DNA of 64,000 nt from Phyllostachys edulis (lineage: Eukaryota; Streptophyta; Magnoliopsida; Poales; Poaceae). Positions 33,960 to 46,700 of this stretch are shown here, piece after piece (the first letter of the stretch is position 1; every line of letters starts with the position of its first letter). The position numbers were made by a program, and so were the translations under genes. Under the pieces are notes generated by a model. The model had not been told where the DNA came from, did no database searches, and worked only from the letters and a program-made list of their open reading frames with translations. The stretch is from NCBI GenBank assembly GCA_036346405.1, contig CM070548.1, positions 70,279,739-70,343,738 on the forward strand, given 5' to 3'.

Positions 33960-34701
33960 CGTCAGCGATTGATGTAGAACGTAGCGAGGAACAATGAAAG
34001 GCGATCGCATGAACGCTCCCCAAAAACCTTATTCGTTCTCGCCGTACAAGCCTTCAGGGCGAGGTTCGGAGGCTCGCTCTCTCGGTCTTGACTGTACGTA
34101 CAGCCACGCCGGGATGGAGATCGCCAAAGACAGCAACAAGAACTGTGGAATTCTGAACTGTGGAAGTGGAAGGATCGAACCAGAACTAATACTCTTAGTT
34201 CTCTTAAATAGCCAAAAGAAAGGAGTCCAAAGGCTAATAGTCGCCATTGATTCAGCATAATCGAAAGGCCAACAGTCGCCATCAAGAAGCAGAATCGAAA
34301 GGCCAAAGGTTGTCATTGATTCGCCAAAACTCTGTTCTTTTATCAGCTAAAAACAAAAAGACCAGAAGACCAAAGGTTACCATTGATTCGCCATCAATTA
34401 CGAGTTAGTGCGTTTCGATTTTCGAATAGATAAAGAAAATCACGCTACTTTTGACACGCTACAGACGCTGCGTACATCGCCGCACCGGCTCGGCACGGCG
34501 AGGCGAGCGAGCGCGCGCGTATGTTATCTCTTTCCAATTCCACAAGAGGGACTACCACGTTCCACCTTTTAAACTGGTGTCACTCCCTTTAATCCCTCTA
34601 TATCGGACTAAACAGTTTTAACACTTACACATGGGCTTTTGAGATTTACTAGGAATTAATTAGAATATAATATTTAGGTCTAATCCATATTAATTCCAAC
34701 A
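33960..34701 (-). repeat. Copia 5' LTR and leader
   Basis: Starts (minus strand) TGTTGGAATTAATATGG at 34701, with a TATA-like CTATTTAAGAG at about 34200-34210. It contains imperfect internal repeats of the GAATCAATGGCGAC type (about 34225-34400). The inner LTR end is not certain, as I found no standard tRNA-Met primer site. The same sequence recurs at 38030-38780. Confidence 0.75.
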
Positions 34702-35377
34702 CATAATATGGGATTTGAGACAGCCACACTGCCACGTCCGATTTCGCAGTATACTCAGTAAGAGCTCTTCCCCAATAAATATCATAATTAGCTCCGCGGT
34801 CAAAGAAGCTATGATGCCATTACTATGTCGAAATGACGGCAAGAAAAGTGCTGCCACTGGTCGTCTTCCTCTAGTTGCCTTCTTTCTCTCTCTAATTACT
34901 CAGCTTAGATATAGGCACTGACAAAATGCTCCTAGTTTGGTCTCAAAAAAAGAAAAAGACGCTACTATTTTCGATCGTGATCCTAAGTCAAATGGCCCGC
35001 GAATAGGACGGCCAATGACACTGCCGGCCATTATCTTCTGACGGGATATACTATTAACGAAGGGAAAAAATCCTATAAGATCTGATCCATAACTCTATCT
35101 TAGTAGATTAATTTTATCACGTGACACATATATTTGTCAATCTCAAAGTACACAGCATCAAAGGAATCAATAGTAGATACCGCTGGCCCTTTAAAATTTG
35201 ATGCAAGACAGAGGTCATTTGGAGAGTATCCATTGGTCTTTCTTGTACCTATCCAAGGAGGATTTACAAGATTAATATCCGCTTTGAGATTAGCAAATAC
35301 ACGTGTCACATGGTGGAATTGGTCTACTGAGATGGAGTTGTGGACCAGGTCCTATAGGATTATTTTAGACAGGGTGT
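34702..35377. other. Interval with no recognised gene
   Basis: A minus-strand frame at 35309-35100 (69 codons, including SNFKGPAVSTIDSFDAVYFE) reads like protein but I do not recognise it, and no splice context is clear. Otherwise nothing is visible. Confidence 0.35.
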
Positions 35378-35800
35378 TATGGGCCTTATGGTCCAAAGTG
35401 TCACTGTAGCATCGCGTGTGACTATAGCAGTACAAGTATTAGGTAGGCTTTTTTATTTAGAATCTATCTATTAGGTTTTTTTTGTAGTATCTATTAGTTA
35501 AGTAAGTTATTATTAGATTGGATTGTTAGAGATAAGTTTCCTTATAGATTATTTTTTAGGGGTCAACTCGGGCCGTCCCTATAAAAAGGATAATATGTAT
35601 CAATTATTAATCAAGCAAAGAAATAAACAAAGTTAGTCTTTAATCGATTGGTTAAAGATCGAGACCCTTGTTCGTCGAGAAGAGTCCTGGCCGAGCTTGG
35701 AGGGCGATCCTTGCCTCTCTGGCTACGCAGGCCTTATAGTCTTACTACCTCGACAGGGAAGAGCTGAAGGGATACGGGTAGGCTACGATAGCAACAATTC
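35378..35800 (+). repeat. LTR-like fragment with TATA box
   Basis: Begins TGTTATGGGCC. It has a TATA motif (CTATAAAAAGG, about 35580) followed by a transcribed-leader-like stretch, and ends near TAGCAACA. No target duplication or partner LTR was found. An LTR fragment of unassigned family. Confidence 0.4.
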
Positions 35801-37378
35801 AAAATTTCTACCACGTAAACCAGAAGCCAAGCAAGAATATGATCACGGATCGTTACCACTAGACGCCAGAGCGGCGGAAGAAGTGTCGGAGCGACCTATT
35901 CCGACGAAGAAGAAGCGCGTCGATATCGATCGTAGTCGATCGTCCGGCGTCCAAAGACGTTGATCACGATGGTCGTGGTCGATCGTCCGGCGTCTCGTGA
36001 GTTGATCGTCTCCTCCAAAGACTCTGCGGTTCCTTGCGAAGATCGCGGATCGTCCTTAAACGCAACAACGTAGAAGCGCCTCTATGGTATCCACACGTCC
36101 AGGGAAGGAACAACCGTATGCCGGTGTGCTAGCACCAAATCGCACGGCAAGACTCTCAAGAAGATGGTGGCTAGGGTTTCAGTAGGGCAATTCGTGTTAA
36201 CTCCACTTTCCCAACAACCTCATGCATCTCCTTATATAGTGCCCCGTGACGGATCCTATCCAAACACGTTTTTAATCGTATTCGTCTAGGTTTGTTCCAA
36301 CCCGTTAAGTGTGTGACCCGTTAGGTTCATGTGTAGTTCGGTTGTGACTCGGAAACCCTTTCCGGCCACGAGTCATAGCGGTTCCTAGCAGGACATAACG
36401 ATTCCCGAATACACACAAATTATATGGGACGAAACTTAATGCAATAAGATCTACGACCAGGTCCTCATCACTTACGACCGTGTCCTATATCTATACGACC
36501 AATTCAGATTCGATCACGACCAACTCGTAACTCCTTACGACTTGGTTTCACCACTCTGTGATTACGATCGACCGATCTCGACTTGCTTGTATCTCCATAC
36601 GACCAATCAGTGTCGATCGAACTAAGTTTACCTACTCATGTATTCTCCTTTGCCTCACGATATCCGGTTGAACTCCGGTGAGATGTTGTGTCATCCATGG
36701 ACTGCTCAATGCTTTCTCGACGAGTATCGGATAACCTCATGTGGTCGAACTCTTGACCACCAAAGGGTATGGCCATGCACTTTCTTTATCCGACCACTTG
36801 AGGGCCCGAGATATCTCTCTGTTATGTTAGGAGGGCAAATCCCATATCCCACCATTACATCCTCTGCATGTTTCATAGCATACCCGAAAGCTACCTTTAT
36901 AACCACCTAGTTCTGACGGCGTTTGGCAACCCCTAAGAGTGTTATTACACATGTAGGAAACCATGCTTGATCTCGTGTCTAAGGATTATACATCATCATT
37001 GTTTGAGACCAACTAACGACACATAGAATCATAACAATCTCAATAGTGTCTCAAGGTGGGTCTTATCCAACACCATGTTTTCTAACACGTGTCCACATTA
37101 TTGATTCGATATCCCTATATCCATGACCGTGAAACGTGGTCATCAATCAATACATGTGTTTGTCGAGAGTCACTAGTGTTCCGACCAAAGACTTTCGACC
37201 GTGGATATTTTAGAACGACATCATCATAAGTTAAAAAGAGCTTCACCAACAAGTCACATACTCGTTAATCTTCATGACTGATGATTCATTCAAGGAACAA
37301 GATAACATATTATCAAATATTGTGAACATAATGAAATATAATTATCTCTATGATTGCCTCTAGGGCATATTTCCAACA
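35801..37378 (-). repeat. Copia-type LTR, minus strand
   Basis: The minus-strand start at 37378 is TGTTGGAAATATGCCCTAGA, a well-known start of a grass Copia LTR group. A TATA box (ACTATATAAGGAG) lies at about 36228-36241 on the minus strand. The region downstream of it contains repeated GATCGTCCGGCG words. The inner end merges with the fragment at 35378-35800 and cannot be fixed. The ORF at 36638-36910 is LTR sequence. Confidence 0.65.
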
Positions 37379-37429
37379 AGAGCCTTGCTGGCTATTAGAT
37401 GAGGATGAGTGCCTTACCCTCAGTCTTCG

Positions 37430-37555
37430 GACACATACCTAACCAATGACCACAATATTTGGTATCAAAGCCACCCACCATAGCTTCCGGTGCCGAACTC
37501 GTACCAAAACAATTACCACAACATTTGGTATCAGAGCTACTCACCATGGCTGTTC
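37430..37555 (+). repeat. Tandem pair of primer-binding-site-like sequences
   Basis: TTTGGTATCAAAGCC (about 37459) and TTTGGTATCAGAGCT (about 37526) lie in two related units of roughly 65-70 bp. The second matches a tRNA-Met primer site and is followed by CACCATGGCTG, as at the start of a retrotransposon gag. No LTR precedes it in the same orientation, so this is a junction fragment of a plus-strand retroelement. Confidence 0.6.
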
Positions 37556-38780
37556 AGGAGTAAGTGTTCCTTCAGGCTTGCCGTTTGTCACATGGAAAAC
37601 GTTCATGTCAGTTAGCCAAAGCACCATCTTGGTGCGCCACCTCTTGTAATTCACACCATCAAATTCAGAGGGTTTGAGTGCGGCAGCAAATTCAGTTGAC
37701 GAAAAATGCATATGCCTATAATAAGGTTTTTGGATTGATTAGTATATAAGCAATTTTTGAATTACTTTAATCCAGAAATATGCTAGATAAAACATGGAAA
37801 ATACTCTAGCTATTTTCACAAAGCAGATCACAAAGAACACTATAGCAATACCAGATTCTAGAAGAACAGAAGCTAGCATTCCTATCTCAATGTTTAAGAC
37901 AACAATATACAGTAAAGCAAACCAGCTAACAAGAAAGATATAGGCATACTCAGATTCTGTGGAAGAAGAAGTTGCAGCAGAGTTCTTGATGAGGACGTCG
38001 TTCGTCATGGCGTAGCGGTAGTAGACGTGCAGTTGATGTAGAACGTAGTAGACATGCAGTTGATGTAGAACGTGGCGAGAGGAACAATGAAAGCGATCGC
38101 TAACGCCTCCCCAAAAATCTTATTCGTCCTTGCTCGTGCAAGCCTTCAAGGACGAGGTTTCAGAGGCCTGCTCTCTCGGTGCGGCCGTACACGTGCCTCG
38201 TCGGGATGGAGATCGCCAAAGACAACAACAAGAACTGTGGAAGTGGAAGGATCAAACCAGAACCAGTACTCTTAGTTCTCTTAAATAGCCAAAAGAAAGG
38301 AGTCCAAAGGCCAACAGTCGCCATTGATTCGGCATAATTGAAAGACCAACAGTCGCTATCAAGAAGCAGAATCGAAAGGCCAAAGGTTGCCATTGATTCG
38401 CCAGAACTCTGTTCTTTTATCAGCTAAAAACAAAGAGACCAGAAGACCAAAGGTTACCATTGATTCGCCATCAATTACGAGTCAGTGCGTTTCGATTTTC
38501 GAATAGATAAAGGAAATCGCGCCCGCACCTGACACGCCTGCGTTCGCCATCAATTACGTGACACGCCTGCGGCTCGGCTCGGCGAGCGAGCGCGCGCGTG
38601 TGTTGTCTCTTTCCAATTCCACAAGAGGGGCTACCACGTTCCACCTTTTAAACTGGTGTCACTCCCCTTAATCCCTCCATGTGGGACTAAATAGTTTTAG
38701 CACTTGCACATGGGCCTTTGAGATTTACCAGGAATTAATTAGAATATAATATTTGAGTCTAGCCCATATTAATTTCAACA
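37551..38780 (-). mobile_element. Second, truncated copy of the copia 5' region
   Basis: Matches 33484-34701 throughout: gag N-terminus, predicted intron, leader and LTR, ending TGTTGAAATTAATATGG at 38780. The gag start is intact here (MTNDVLIKNSAATSSSTESE). Its intron contains an in-frame TAA, so unspliced RNA would give an 89-residue peptide with hydrophobic segments (37739-38008). The leader has an extra tandem copy of a segment including GTTGATGTAGAACG (38030-38080). The copy ends abruptly at 37551 inside gag. Confidence 0.85.
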
Positions 38781-39396
38781 ATTATAGCCAATTTGGAACC
38801 GAGGACGACCTTAGGAGAAAGGGAGTTACCGTTTCATGTTATGAAACTGCAATGGAATACCCGCGTTCCAGACGAGCCCAAAGTGGATTTAGACTTGCTA
38901 AAGTTTAATACGAAGTAACTTACGCATGTAGATAATTGGTTAAAAATTGATGGTTTAAATTGATCACCGTCGAAAAGACTGAAAGCGAGATGATCTACAT
39001 GGTTTTTTAGCCCCCTCTGGCTGGGTAAAGCAATTTCTGACCCGTATGAGGTAGGATACACTCTTACTGAGATTTAAAAAAAATCTCACCGTGTAATTCA
39101 ACAAGGTACTTGCAGCTATGACGCAACAAAAGTGCGCTTTTTTTCATGGCTTTCTCCATTAGGATAGTTATTTGGTGTGATCGAAGACGTGTTTGGCATC
39201 CAACTCACACCAATCAGCCTGAGTGGGTTGGATTCGAATAAGTTGATGATGATGATGATCTGAGATGTAATGACAACTAGGTATCTGTGCGCGCATTAGC
39301 GCGTTCGTTGTATGTCTATATGCTTGAATCGTGACACACGCCAAGAGTGAAAGTAGGATATTGATAGAGGAGTGAGGAGTGATGTGCCTTTGTATT
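38781..39396. other. Interval with no recognised gene
   Basis: A CCGAGGACGACCTTAGG-like stretch (about 38800) recalls the end of a gypsy internal region, but this is too short to assign. A GAT run lies at 39247. Nothing else is recognised. Confidence 0.35.
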
Positions 39397-39489
39397 TCTT
39401 TTTCCCTCCTTTTGATAGTGTGTGACCCAATCATAACAGGCCATGTGAACCAGCATATAGCCTTTCTCTGCACAAATGTTACTAACTGC

Positions 39490-42400
39490 CATGGGTGGCC
39501 AAATGGGCAGCACGGTTCGACCGGTACGAGCACGACCTGGTATGGCCTATTCCGGCTAGTGAATGTTTTGTGTCGTGCTTGTCCACGTGCTTGTGTGGCG
39601 GTCTAAGCATGGTCTGAAGGGCAGTTATGCTGTGCCAGGCCGACACAAGCATGTTTGGCCTGTCGGACTGTTTACGGCCCACTTAGCCTAAAAAATATAT
39701 AAAAATTAGAAAAATGAAACAAAAAAGTAGAAAAAATTGGGGGGAAAATCAGAAAAATTCCAAAAAAAAATCAGAAAAATGGGTAGAATTCATAAATACA
39801 TATGAAAGTTGTAAAAAATAAAACAGTCATATTGAAAATGTAATAAATAGCTTTATTAATATTGAAATGGCTGACTCGTTAAAACCTTTGTGAAGCAAAA
39901 ATTCAACATGAGAAAACCTTAGCAAAGAAAAAAAGTACAACCTATAGCTCTACACACATCTTTGTCCTAAGTGTCATTGTCGAGGTATAGATTTTTGAAT
40001 ACGTCTAACAACTTTGTATTTCCACAGAGTGTTGTGTTCGCGGATCAACTTGTTCCCAGTTCTTCACGGTTATAAGTATCTCTACCATCTCACTTATGAG
40101 ACGTGTTCTTCTCTTCTCCAATATTCTTCTAAGAAGACTGAAAGTAGACTCGGATGAAACCGTCGAGACAGGAACAATTAACATATCACGTGCAAATATG
40201 GATAGCACGGGATATGTTAACTTATGGGCATGCCATCATTGCAAAATTTCGAAGCCTTCTGAGTTGAAATCCATCGTATCGCTGTCCAGATAGGTGGATA
40301 GTTCCTCACTCTTTGGGGTTGTTCTTGGTTGAGCAGGCGATGCTGTAGAAGAAGACGACCTGGACGTAGAAGAAGAGCCATCGAAGATCTTGCCCTACAT
40401 ATTTCTCTTGCTACTTGAGGCGGGGGCTACTGGAGGTCGTTGCAAGCGGACTCCTCGAAACTTATTTTTATACTTTTGGTAAACCTCGCGTAATCAAGAA
40501 CGAACTATTGCAAAATAGTTAGTATAGTCTAGCCTTATAGCATCACTAAGAAGATCAAGAACATTAGCAAATGCTTTAAGTTTACCTCTAGGATCTAAAA
40601 CAAATGCAAATGCATATAGAAAAGGGTTTTCTCTCTAATATTTAAGGTATTTAGTTTTCATAGCAACAATAGCCTCGCGTAAAGCGAAGTCATTTTCATA
40701 CATTTTCAATTGAGTAGCAATCTGTAAAATACTATGCACAATAATAGGATATGTTGGATAGTAAATAGCTGACAAAGCAACAGTAGCCTCATAAAAAAAT
40801 TCTAAAAACTGTAGTATCTTCTCAGCAATAAACCAATGTTGCCCAGTCAATAGTATACTACCGTTAGTGCTCTAATAGTGCGTTTGAATAAAAACAGAAA
40901 AAGTGCTCTTATAGGGTAAAATACTCTTAAGCATCAGGTAAGTAGAGTTCCATCTTATCGGCATGTCCAAGCCGAACTTTCTTGGATATACACCCATTGC
41001 CCTGTAGAAGTTCTTATATGTTGCTATTCTTACGTTAGAATTATTCAAGAAAGATATCGCATCACGAAAATATTTAAGATATACATCCAACCTCTTCAAA
41101 CCGGATTTGACTATAAGGTTAATAATATGACAAACGCATTGCTGATGTAGCAATAAAGAATCGGCGTATGTACTGAAGACTGGATTAAGAATATCCATGA
41201 ACTTAGAGTTCGCAACGGCATTGTCTAGAGTAATTGAGAATATTTTGTTTGTAAGACCAAAGTCTTCCACGACTTTGATAATACAATCCGCAATATTCTC
41301 AGCCATGTGTGCTACATCAATTAATTTGAAATATATAATTGTTTTTTCCATTACCTAGTCATCATTAACATAATGAGCAACTACATTAAGATAATCCTCC
41401 CTAGCGCGACTACTCCATATGTCCGAGGTCAAGGCCACCGAAAATGTGCACGTAGCAAATTTATCCTTTAATTTATCACGACGTTCGTTGTAGTGTTTTA
41501 TTAGATCCCTAGTTGTTGTCTGTCTAGAAATGGAAGAGAATCTAGGATTATGTGTAGTTCTAATGTAAGTTTGAAAAGCATTAGACTCCCCAAAGTTTAA
41601 TGGTAAATCCTAGGAAGCAATTAAACGACAGAGAGATTGACGGGCTACCTCAGGATCGTAGTCTCAGCTACGTACCGTACCGTCGGAGTTGTACTGCAGC
41701 TGCATCTGCCTCATCATCAATCTTTGCTTGGCCTTACATCTTGTAGCATATCTTTGCAAGTGCCCCGTCCCTCTTGTAGACTTTGCAGAAAATTCCTGAT
41801 GACAAATTTTGCAAACAGCATATGGTACCTGATTTCCTTGTGCGTCTAGCTTGGTTGTCCTGTTGAAATTCTCCTAAACTTTGGATATGGACGGTCTCGA
41901 CCTCTTTGCTCCGGTGGTAGCCGACGAAGATGCTGTCGTGGATCCTAATGACGGATCTCTGTCTTGCCCTTTCGCTAACAACTGCGGTTGGTTTGAGGCA
42001 GCCGCAACCTCCATGGATGCAAATCTATCGTAATGTTCCATAACCAAAACTGCAAAATTAAAACTAACACTATTAGTACTTTCATCTTACCATAACAAAT
42101 ATTAACAATAAAATTATGCAAAAAATAGTATTGTACCTCTTTTGCTGACTTGCTGCCGGAAATTGAATTTTCCAAAATTTGGCACAAGTTTTTTGAATTT
42201 TGCCAAATTATCTCACAACAAAATTGAATTCGCAAACCATAATTTGAAAGAAAGAATGAGGAATGGATGGGTGCTGAATGTGTTGGGGGGGTATGGTGGC
42301 TATTTATAGAAAATATTTCAGGATTTTTTTTGATTTTTTTTTGTTATTTTTAAAGCCCCAAACTATCAAAAAAAGTCCAACAGGCAGATTCCCTTGGGCC

Positions 42401-43020
42401 GTGTTGTGCTAGGCACGGCCCACCGTGGCGGCGTAGCCCGCTTGGGCCTCCCCCTTTTCTCCCCCAGTCCCACTACCACCTGCGCCCTGGTGCCCCTGCC
42501 CCTTCGTCGGACGGTTGCCGACGCCTGCGCCCCATCTGTGATAGCGCCAAGATCTGCCACGCCAGACAACCTCCACCTCCACGCCACCCTACGCCGATGC
42601 CACCCCATCCTCTCCTCCCGGCCTCCTCCCTCCGCGTCGGCCCGCCCCACATTGGCCCCTTCTACCTCCGCGCTGGCGCCGCTCCGCCCTCCTCCTCCTC
42701 CTCCTCCTCTTCCTCTCCTCCTCCTTCCTCCGCGTCGGCCCCTTCTTCCTCCACGCTGGTGCCGCCCCACCCTCCTCATCTTCTATCGGCTGGCCGGCTC
42801 CCTCCCTCGGCCTCTCTGCACGCGGGCCACATGGGTCGTGTCAGGCTCGTGCCGTGCAGGGCCTACCCATCGTGCCTGGGTGGCAGTCCAAGCATGACAC
42901 GGGCCTTCGTGCCGTTCCAGTTCAGCCCATGAATAGTGCGAGCCATGTCATGCCTGGGCCGGTCTAACAGTATCATGCCTCGAGCTGGCCCGACCGGCAC
43001 GACCCATCTAGCCACCACTA
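39490..43020 (-). mobile_element. hAT superfamily DNA transposon (defective)
   Basis: The ends form imperfect inverted repeats: left CATGGGTGGCCAAATGGG, right end complement TAGTGGTGGCTAGATGGG. This is the GGTGGCCAAA-type terminus of a common grass hAT group. The 8-bp flanks CTAACTGC (39482-39489) and CTAACCCA (43021-43028) share the first five bases. RS copy 2 shows the uninterrupted target (ACTAACCCATATT). The element encodes a broken transposase on the minus strand and has a GC-rich, CTC-rich right part (42400-42960). Confidence 0.85.
40005..42041 (-). pseudogene. hAT transposase pseudogene
   Basis: The start is at 42041 (MEHYDRFASMEVAAA). A BED zinc finger (CKICHQEF...HLQRYATRC) lies at about 41818-41736. 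The RNase H-like core (41351-40872) includes FSITLDNAVANSKFMDIL, CVCHIINLIVKSGLK and MPIRWNSTYLML. The C-terminal dimerisation domain (40208-40005) has VPVSTVSSESTFSLLRRIL. Domain order and motifs are typical of hAT (Ac/Tam3-like) transposases. Stops or frame changes lie near 41875, 41640, 41350, 40865 and 40630, so no active protein is encoded. Confidence 0.9.
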
Positions 43021-43719
43021 CTAACCCATATTATTTTAGTAGAATATTTATATAAGCTTAAAAGTAGCTGACCATGTAAAAAGGTTAAAAAAAAGTAACT
43101 CTTAAAAGGTTATGAATTTACATTAGTAACCTAGAATAGCCCAACATGTACAACATTTTACCATGGCAAACCTGTCATGTTTTAGTCTAGTCTGGCACTG
43201 CTAGTCTACTATTTGCAGAATAACAAACGTAAGGTAAACACGATACTGTCCAGTAAACAATTGGCTATGCCTCTGTAATTCAATAAACAAATCATATCAT
43301 TAGAACAGAAGAAAACAGAATTGAACGAGTCTTTCAGCAAGTCGGTCAACAGAACAATTCAGCTGCGGCCTTTGAAGCTACGTTTTTGTTTCCCTTTTTT
43401 ACTGTACACGGAACTCGTCAACGCTGCTTCCTTTTGATGTTTTTTCGGTAAGTTATATCTATTATTACTTCGAAAAACATGTCAGGTTACTGGTATAAAA
43501 CCGCTTGTGCTTTGTGTTTTTGGTAATTACTGTGAATTTGATAATATTTTACTGTTGTTTGAGAACAATATTACTGTATACCTCACTGGAAACATGTATT
43601 TACTGAATGTTACACAAGTTCTTCCGGTAATCATATGTTTTACTGTAAAAATGTAACACATATTACTGTCATTTACAAAAAGAATTACTTGATATTATAC
43701 ATAAAACATAAAAAAAAAA

Positions 43720-46700
43720 CTATTTCGGTTTGCTGAGCGGTCTATACTTCTCCAGTGTTTCAGGGAGGAGCTTGACACTGTTGACCTTGTGGAACAACAG
43801 ATAGAACATCATCTGGGTCCTGTACTCGTTCCCCTTCTCCTGCATACACATGATGAAAAAGGCTATACAACAGTAAAAAAATGATGCATGTTGCGGGTGG
43901 TGGGGAATTCTTACCAGCTCTATCAATGTTGCTAGTGTCGAGCTTTCACCATCCCAGAACTCCAAGTACTTCATTACGAAGAAGGCGCAGTCGTTCTCTA
44001 AGACCTACTTCGGCGTTCCCATGTTGCGCACCCTCCAGTTCACGACGATCGGGAATTTCTCACTAGTCACGGCCTGCAGTGCTGCGCACAGACGGGGGAT
44101 GATCATTTTCCTCACTGGATCGTGGGGGTCTGTTACTTTTGTGTCATTCTGCTTGTAATCGTTGGAGTTCAGTACTTCTACGCGCTTTTGCGCTATGTTG
44201 AAACAGCAAATGGACCAGTGCCGATTGTGTAAAACTGAGAGGAAGAGCTGCAAAAGGGGATAAAACACCATAAAAAATATGCAAAAGGACGACACTATGG
44301 AAAGATTTACTATAATGAAAATAAGTAATTTATTGGATCATGAACGATATTTACTACATGCGCGTCTGGTAGATGAAAATTGCTTACCATCTTTACGCGC
44401 GTGATGTCTACCACCGCCATGTGCTCCTTCAGCATGGTCACGGCCTGTTCGTCGTTGTACTGCTCATTTTTAACGTACTCCTTTATGTTTAGCAGTTTCT
44501 GACGACGGGCAAAACACAATATTTTAAAACTTATCGATTGAGACGATAAGATTTACTGTGAAAATAAAAGGCTTTGTGCAAAAATAATAACTTACTAACA
44601 GTTCGATGGGGAGGAATGCCCTGTACCCATTGCTTTGAGGCATCAGGTCGGCGTCGTCTTGGCACAAACACTCGATGAACTGAGAAATGAACATGCCAGT
44701 CATCCATCTGTCTGTCCTTGAACGACTCCGCCATATCTTTTCCTATGGCCGCTATGAATCCATCATCGGATTGTAGCAAAGCAATGCTGTAGTAAAAAAA
44801 GTAGTTCGTTACAACAGTAAAACATAAGTGCATTCTCGGTAAAAAAACAAATGGGCACAATAAATAAACGTTGGTCGATCCAGTAAACTCTCTATTGATA
44901 GAGCAATAAAAAGCATTCACGTATCGATAAAAAGCGTGGCGATATTCTCCTACCTTTTGAGTCTCTGATCGTTGCATATCAGATCCCTCACCTCCATGGC
45001 CATGGCCACGGGAACTTCTGGCTGCCTTTTGTGTGGCTTGAATGGCAACACCAGCTTGCTGGGAGCTTTTGTCAGCCTCTTCCCAAATGCACCGACATCA
45101 CCGATATCCCTCTAGGTTGAGGAGGGAACTGTCTTCCCTACAGTTGTTTTCTCCACAGGCGCCCCCTTTTTGGTCGTTGCTGTGCCCGCCATGTTTGCCG
45201 GCCTGTGATCAGCGAGTTTTATTTTGAGCTTTGGCTTGGCAGCAACATTATATGTTAATAGAGTATTTTGGTAATTAATAACAGTCATCATATGGACTAA
45301 CAGTTTTCATGAGTTGGTAAAATAGATTGAGTCTCATGATGGTGAAGACTTTGGGTGGTATTGTGAGTTGATTATCATCAAGTCAAAACTCAGGATGAAG
45401 GACCTCATCATGTGTTAATGAGCATCAAGACAAGATCCTGAAGTCAAGGAAATCATCATATGTTGATGATCATCTAATCAAGAACCCCGACTTGGAGTGG
45501 AGATGTTCGTCATCATGTGATCACTCCAAGATGGATGCTCAAGGCAAATGTATGACTAGAATAGTCTAAGGTTATGTTCCTAGTCTTTTACCGGTCTTGG
45601 TGTTTGGTGTAAAGATCGGATTGCTAATATAGATTGTCGTACTATTAAGATGGGTCTTGACTAGTAGCTTGAATATGTCTTGTGTTGATAGCTCTTAGTG
45701 CTTGCTTTAGGTTTCTTTAGCATGTTGCCGATATTTGCGAATGTATTTTACAAATAGTTGAATCTCACGGATATTCCTTGTAGCATGTGACTTTAGTTTA
45801 CGAGTGTATTTTGCAAACGTTTTTAAGTCCATGTACCAAATTCCTTGTGGCATGATTCTAAAGGCTATAAATGTGTTTTGTAACTTGTTGAGAATCTTAC
45901 CTTCAGCCCTTGTTTGCTTCATGCATCAATTGGCAAATTTGTGTTTGCAAAGTTGAGTTGAAGTAATTTGCAAAATTAGTTTTTGATTCCTTGACCGGAT
46001 TGACCGCAGTGGGTTTCTCGGACTAACCGGACCCCTGGTCTAAGTAGAGCGGTCAGGTTTTTCCAAAGAGCTCCTACTTTGCATTTCTACTATCTGGACT
46101 GACTGCAGTTGGAGGGCCAGACTGACCGGACCTTCGGGTCTTTTGTGCGGTCAGCTTTTTCCAGAGAAGGTTGTTTTTGGGACTTGCTCTTATTTTTCCT
46201 TGGCAGACTGACCGCAAGTGTGTCCCTGGACTGACCGGAACCCCGGTTAGTGTAGGGCGGCCAGCTTTTTCCCGTGGCATGTTTACCTCTGGTTTGAAAA
46301 TCCTTGAATCCGGTCTGACTAGACCTTGAGTGGGCTAACTAGCCAGACCTGGCATAATGGACAGAATCTGTAGCTATGATTACTACAGAAGTTACCGTTA
46401 CACAGTAGTGCGGTCTGACCGGCCATGTGCCTACGGTCTAACCGGCCTTCTTGCTCTTGCACAGATTCCCTTCCAACGGTTAGTTTTTGTGTGTGGATGT
46501 ATAAATACCCCTTGTGGCCGGTTGTGAAGAAAGTGCTGGAACCATTTTTGTTTCCCTTGAGCAAAAAGCAAGTTCTCTCATCTCTTTTGTGCATGTGTTG
46601 CACTTAGTGAGCTTAGAGAGCAAAATCCTAGTGCATGTGTTGTATTAGGTGTTGGATTTAGTATCCATTGAGCTTAGACACTTGATTCGTTCAAGTGGGT

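Larger units (their letters stand above)
29340..34701 (-). mobile_element. Ty1/copia retrotransposon, minus strand, 3' LTR missing
   Basis: The order on the minus strand is LTR (from 34701), leader, gag, zinc knuckle, protease, integrase, reverse transcriptase, RNase H, which is copia order with integrase before RT. The outer LTR end is TGTTGGAATTAATATGG at 34701. No matching LTR follows RNase H: sequence after about 29760 does not resemble the LTR and meets the MULE gene at about 29335. The element is therefore truncated at its 3' end. A second copy of its 5' 1.2 kb lies at 37551-38780. Confidence 0.88.
39397..43440 (+). repeat. Direct repeat RS, copy 1 (split by a hAT element)
   Basis: Parts 39397-39489 and 43021-43440 together match copy 2 (50935-51294 plus 51676-51825). 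Examples are TTTCCCTCCTTTTGATAG at the start, ACTCTTAAAAGGTTATGAAT in the middle and CGTCAACGCTGCTTCC near the end. Length without the insertion is about 510 bp. The two copies have the same orientation. Nature unknown. Confidence 0.82.

Noticed and set aside
42366..42932. Long proline/serine- and arginine-rich frames (137-167 codons)
   Set aside because: They come from a CTC-rich low-complexity part of the hAT element, open in several frames at once.
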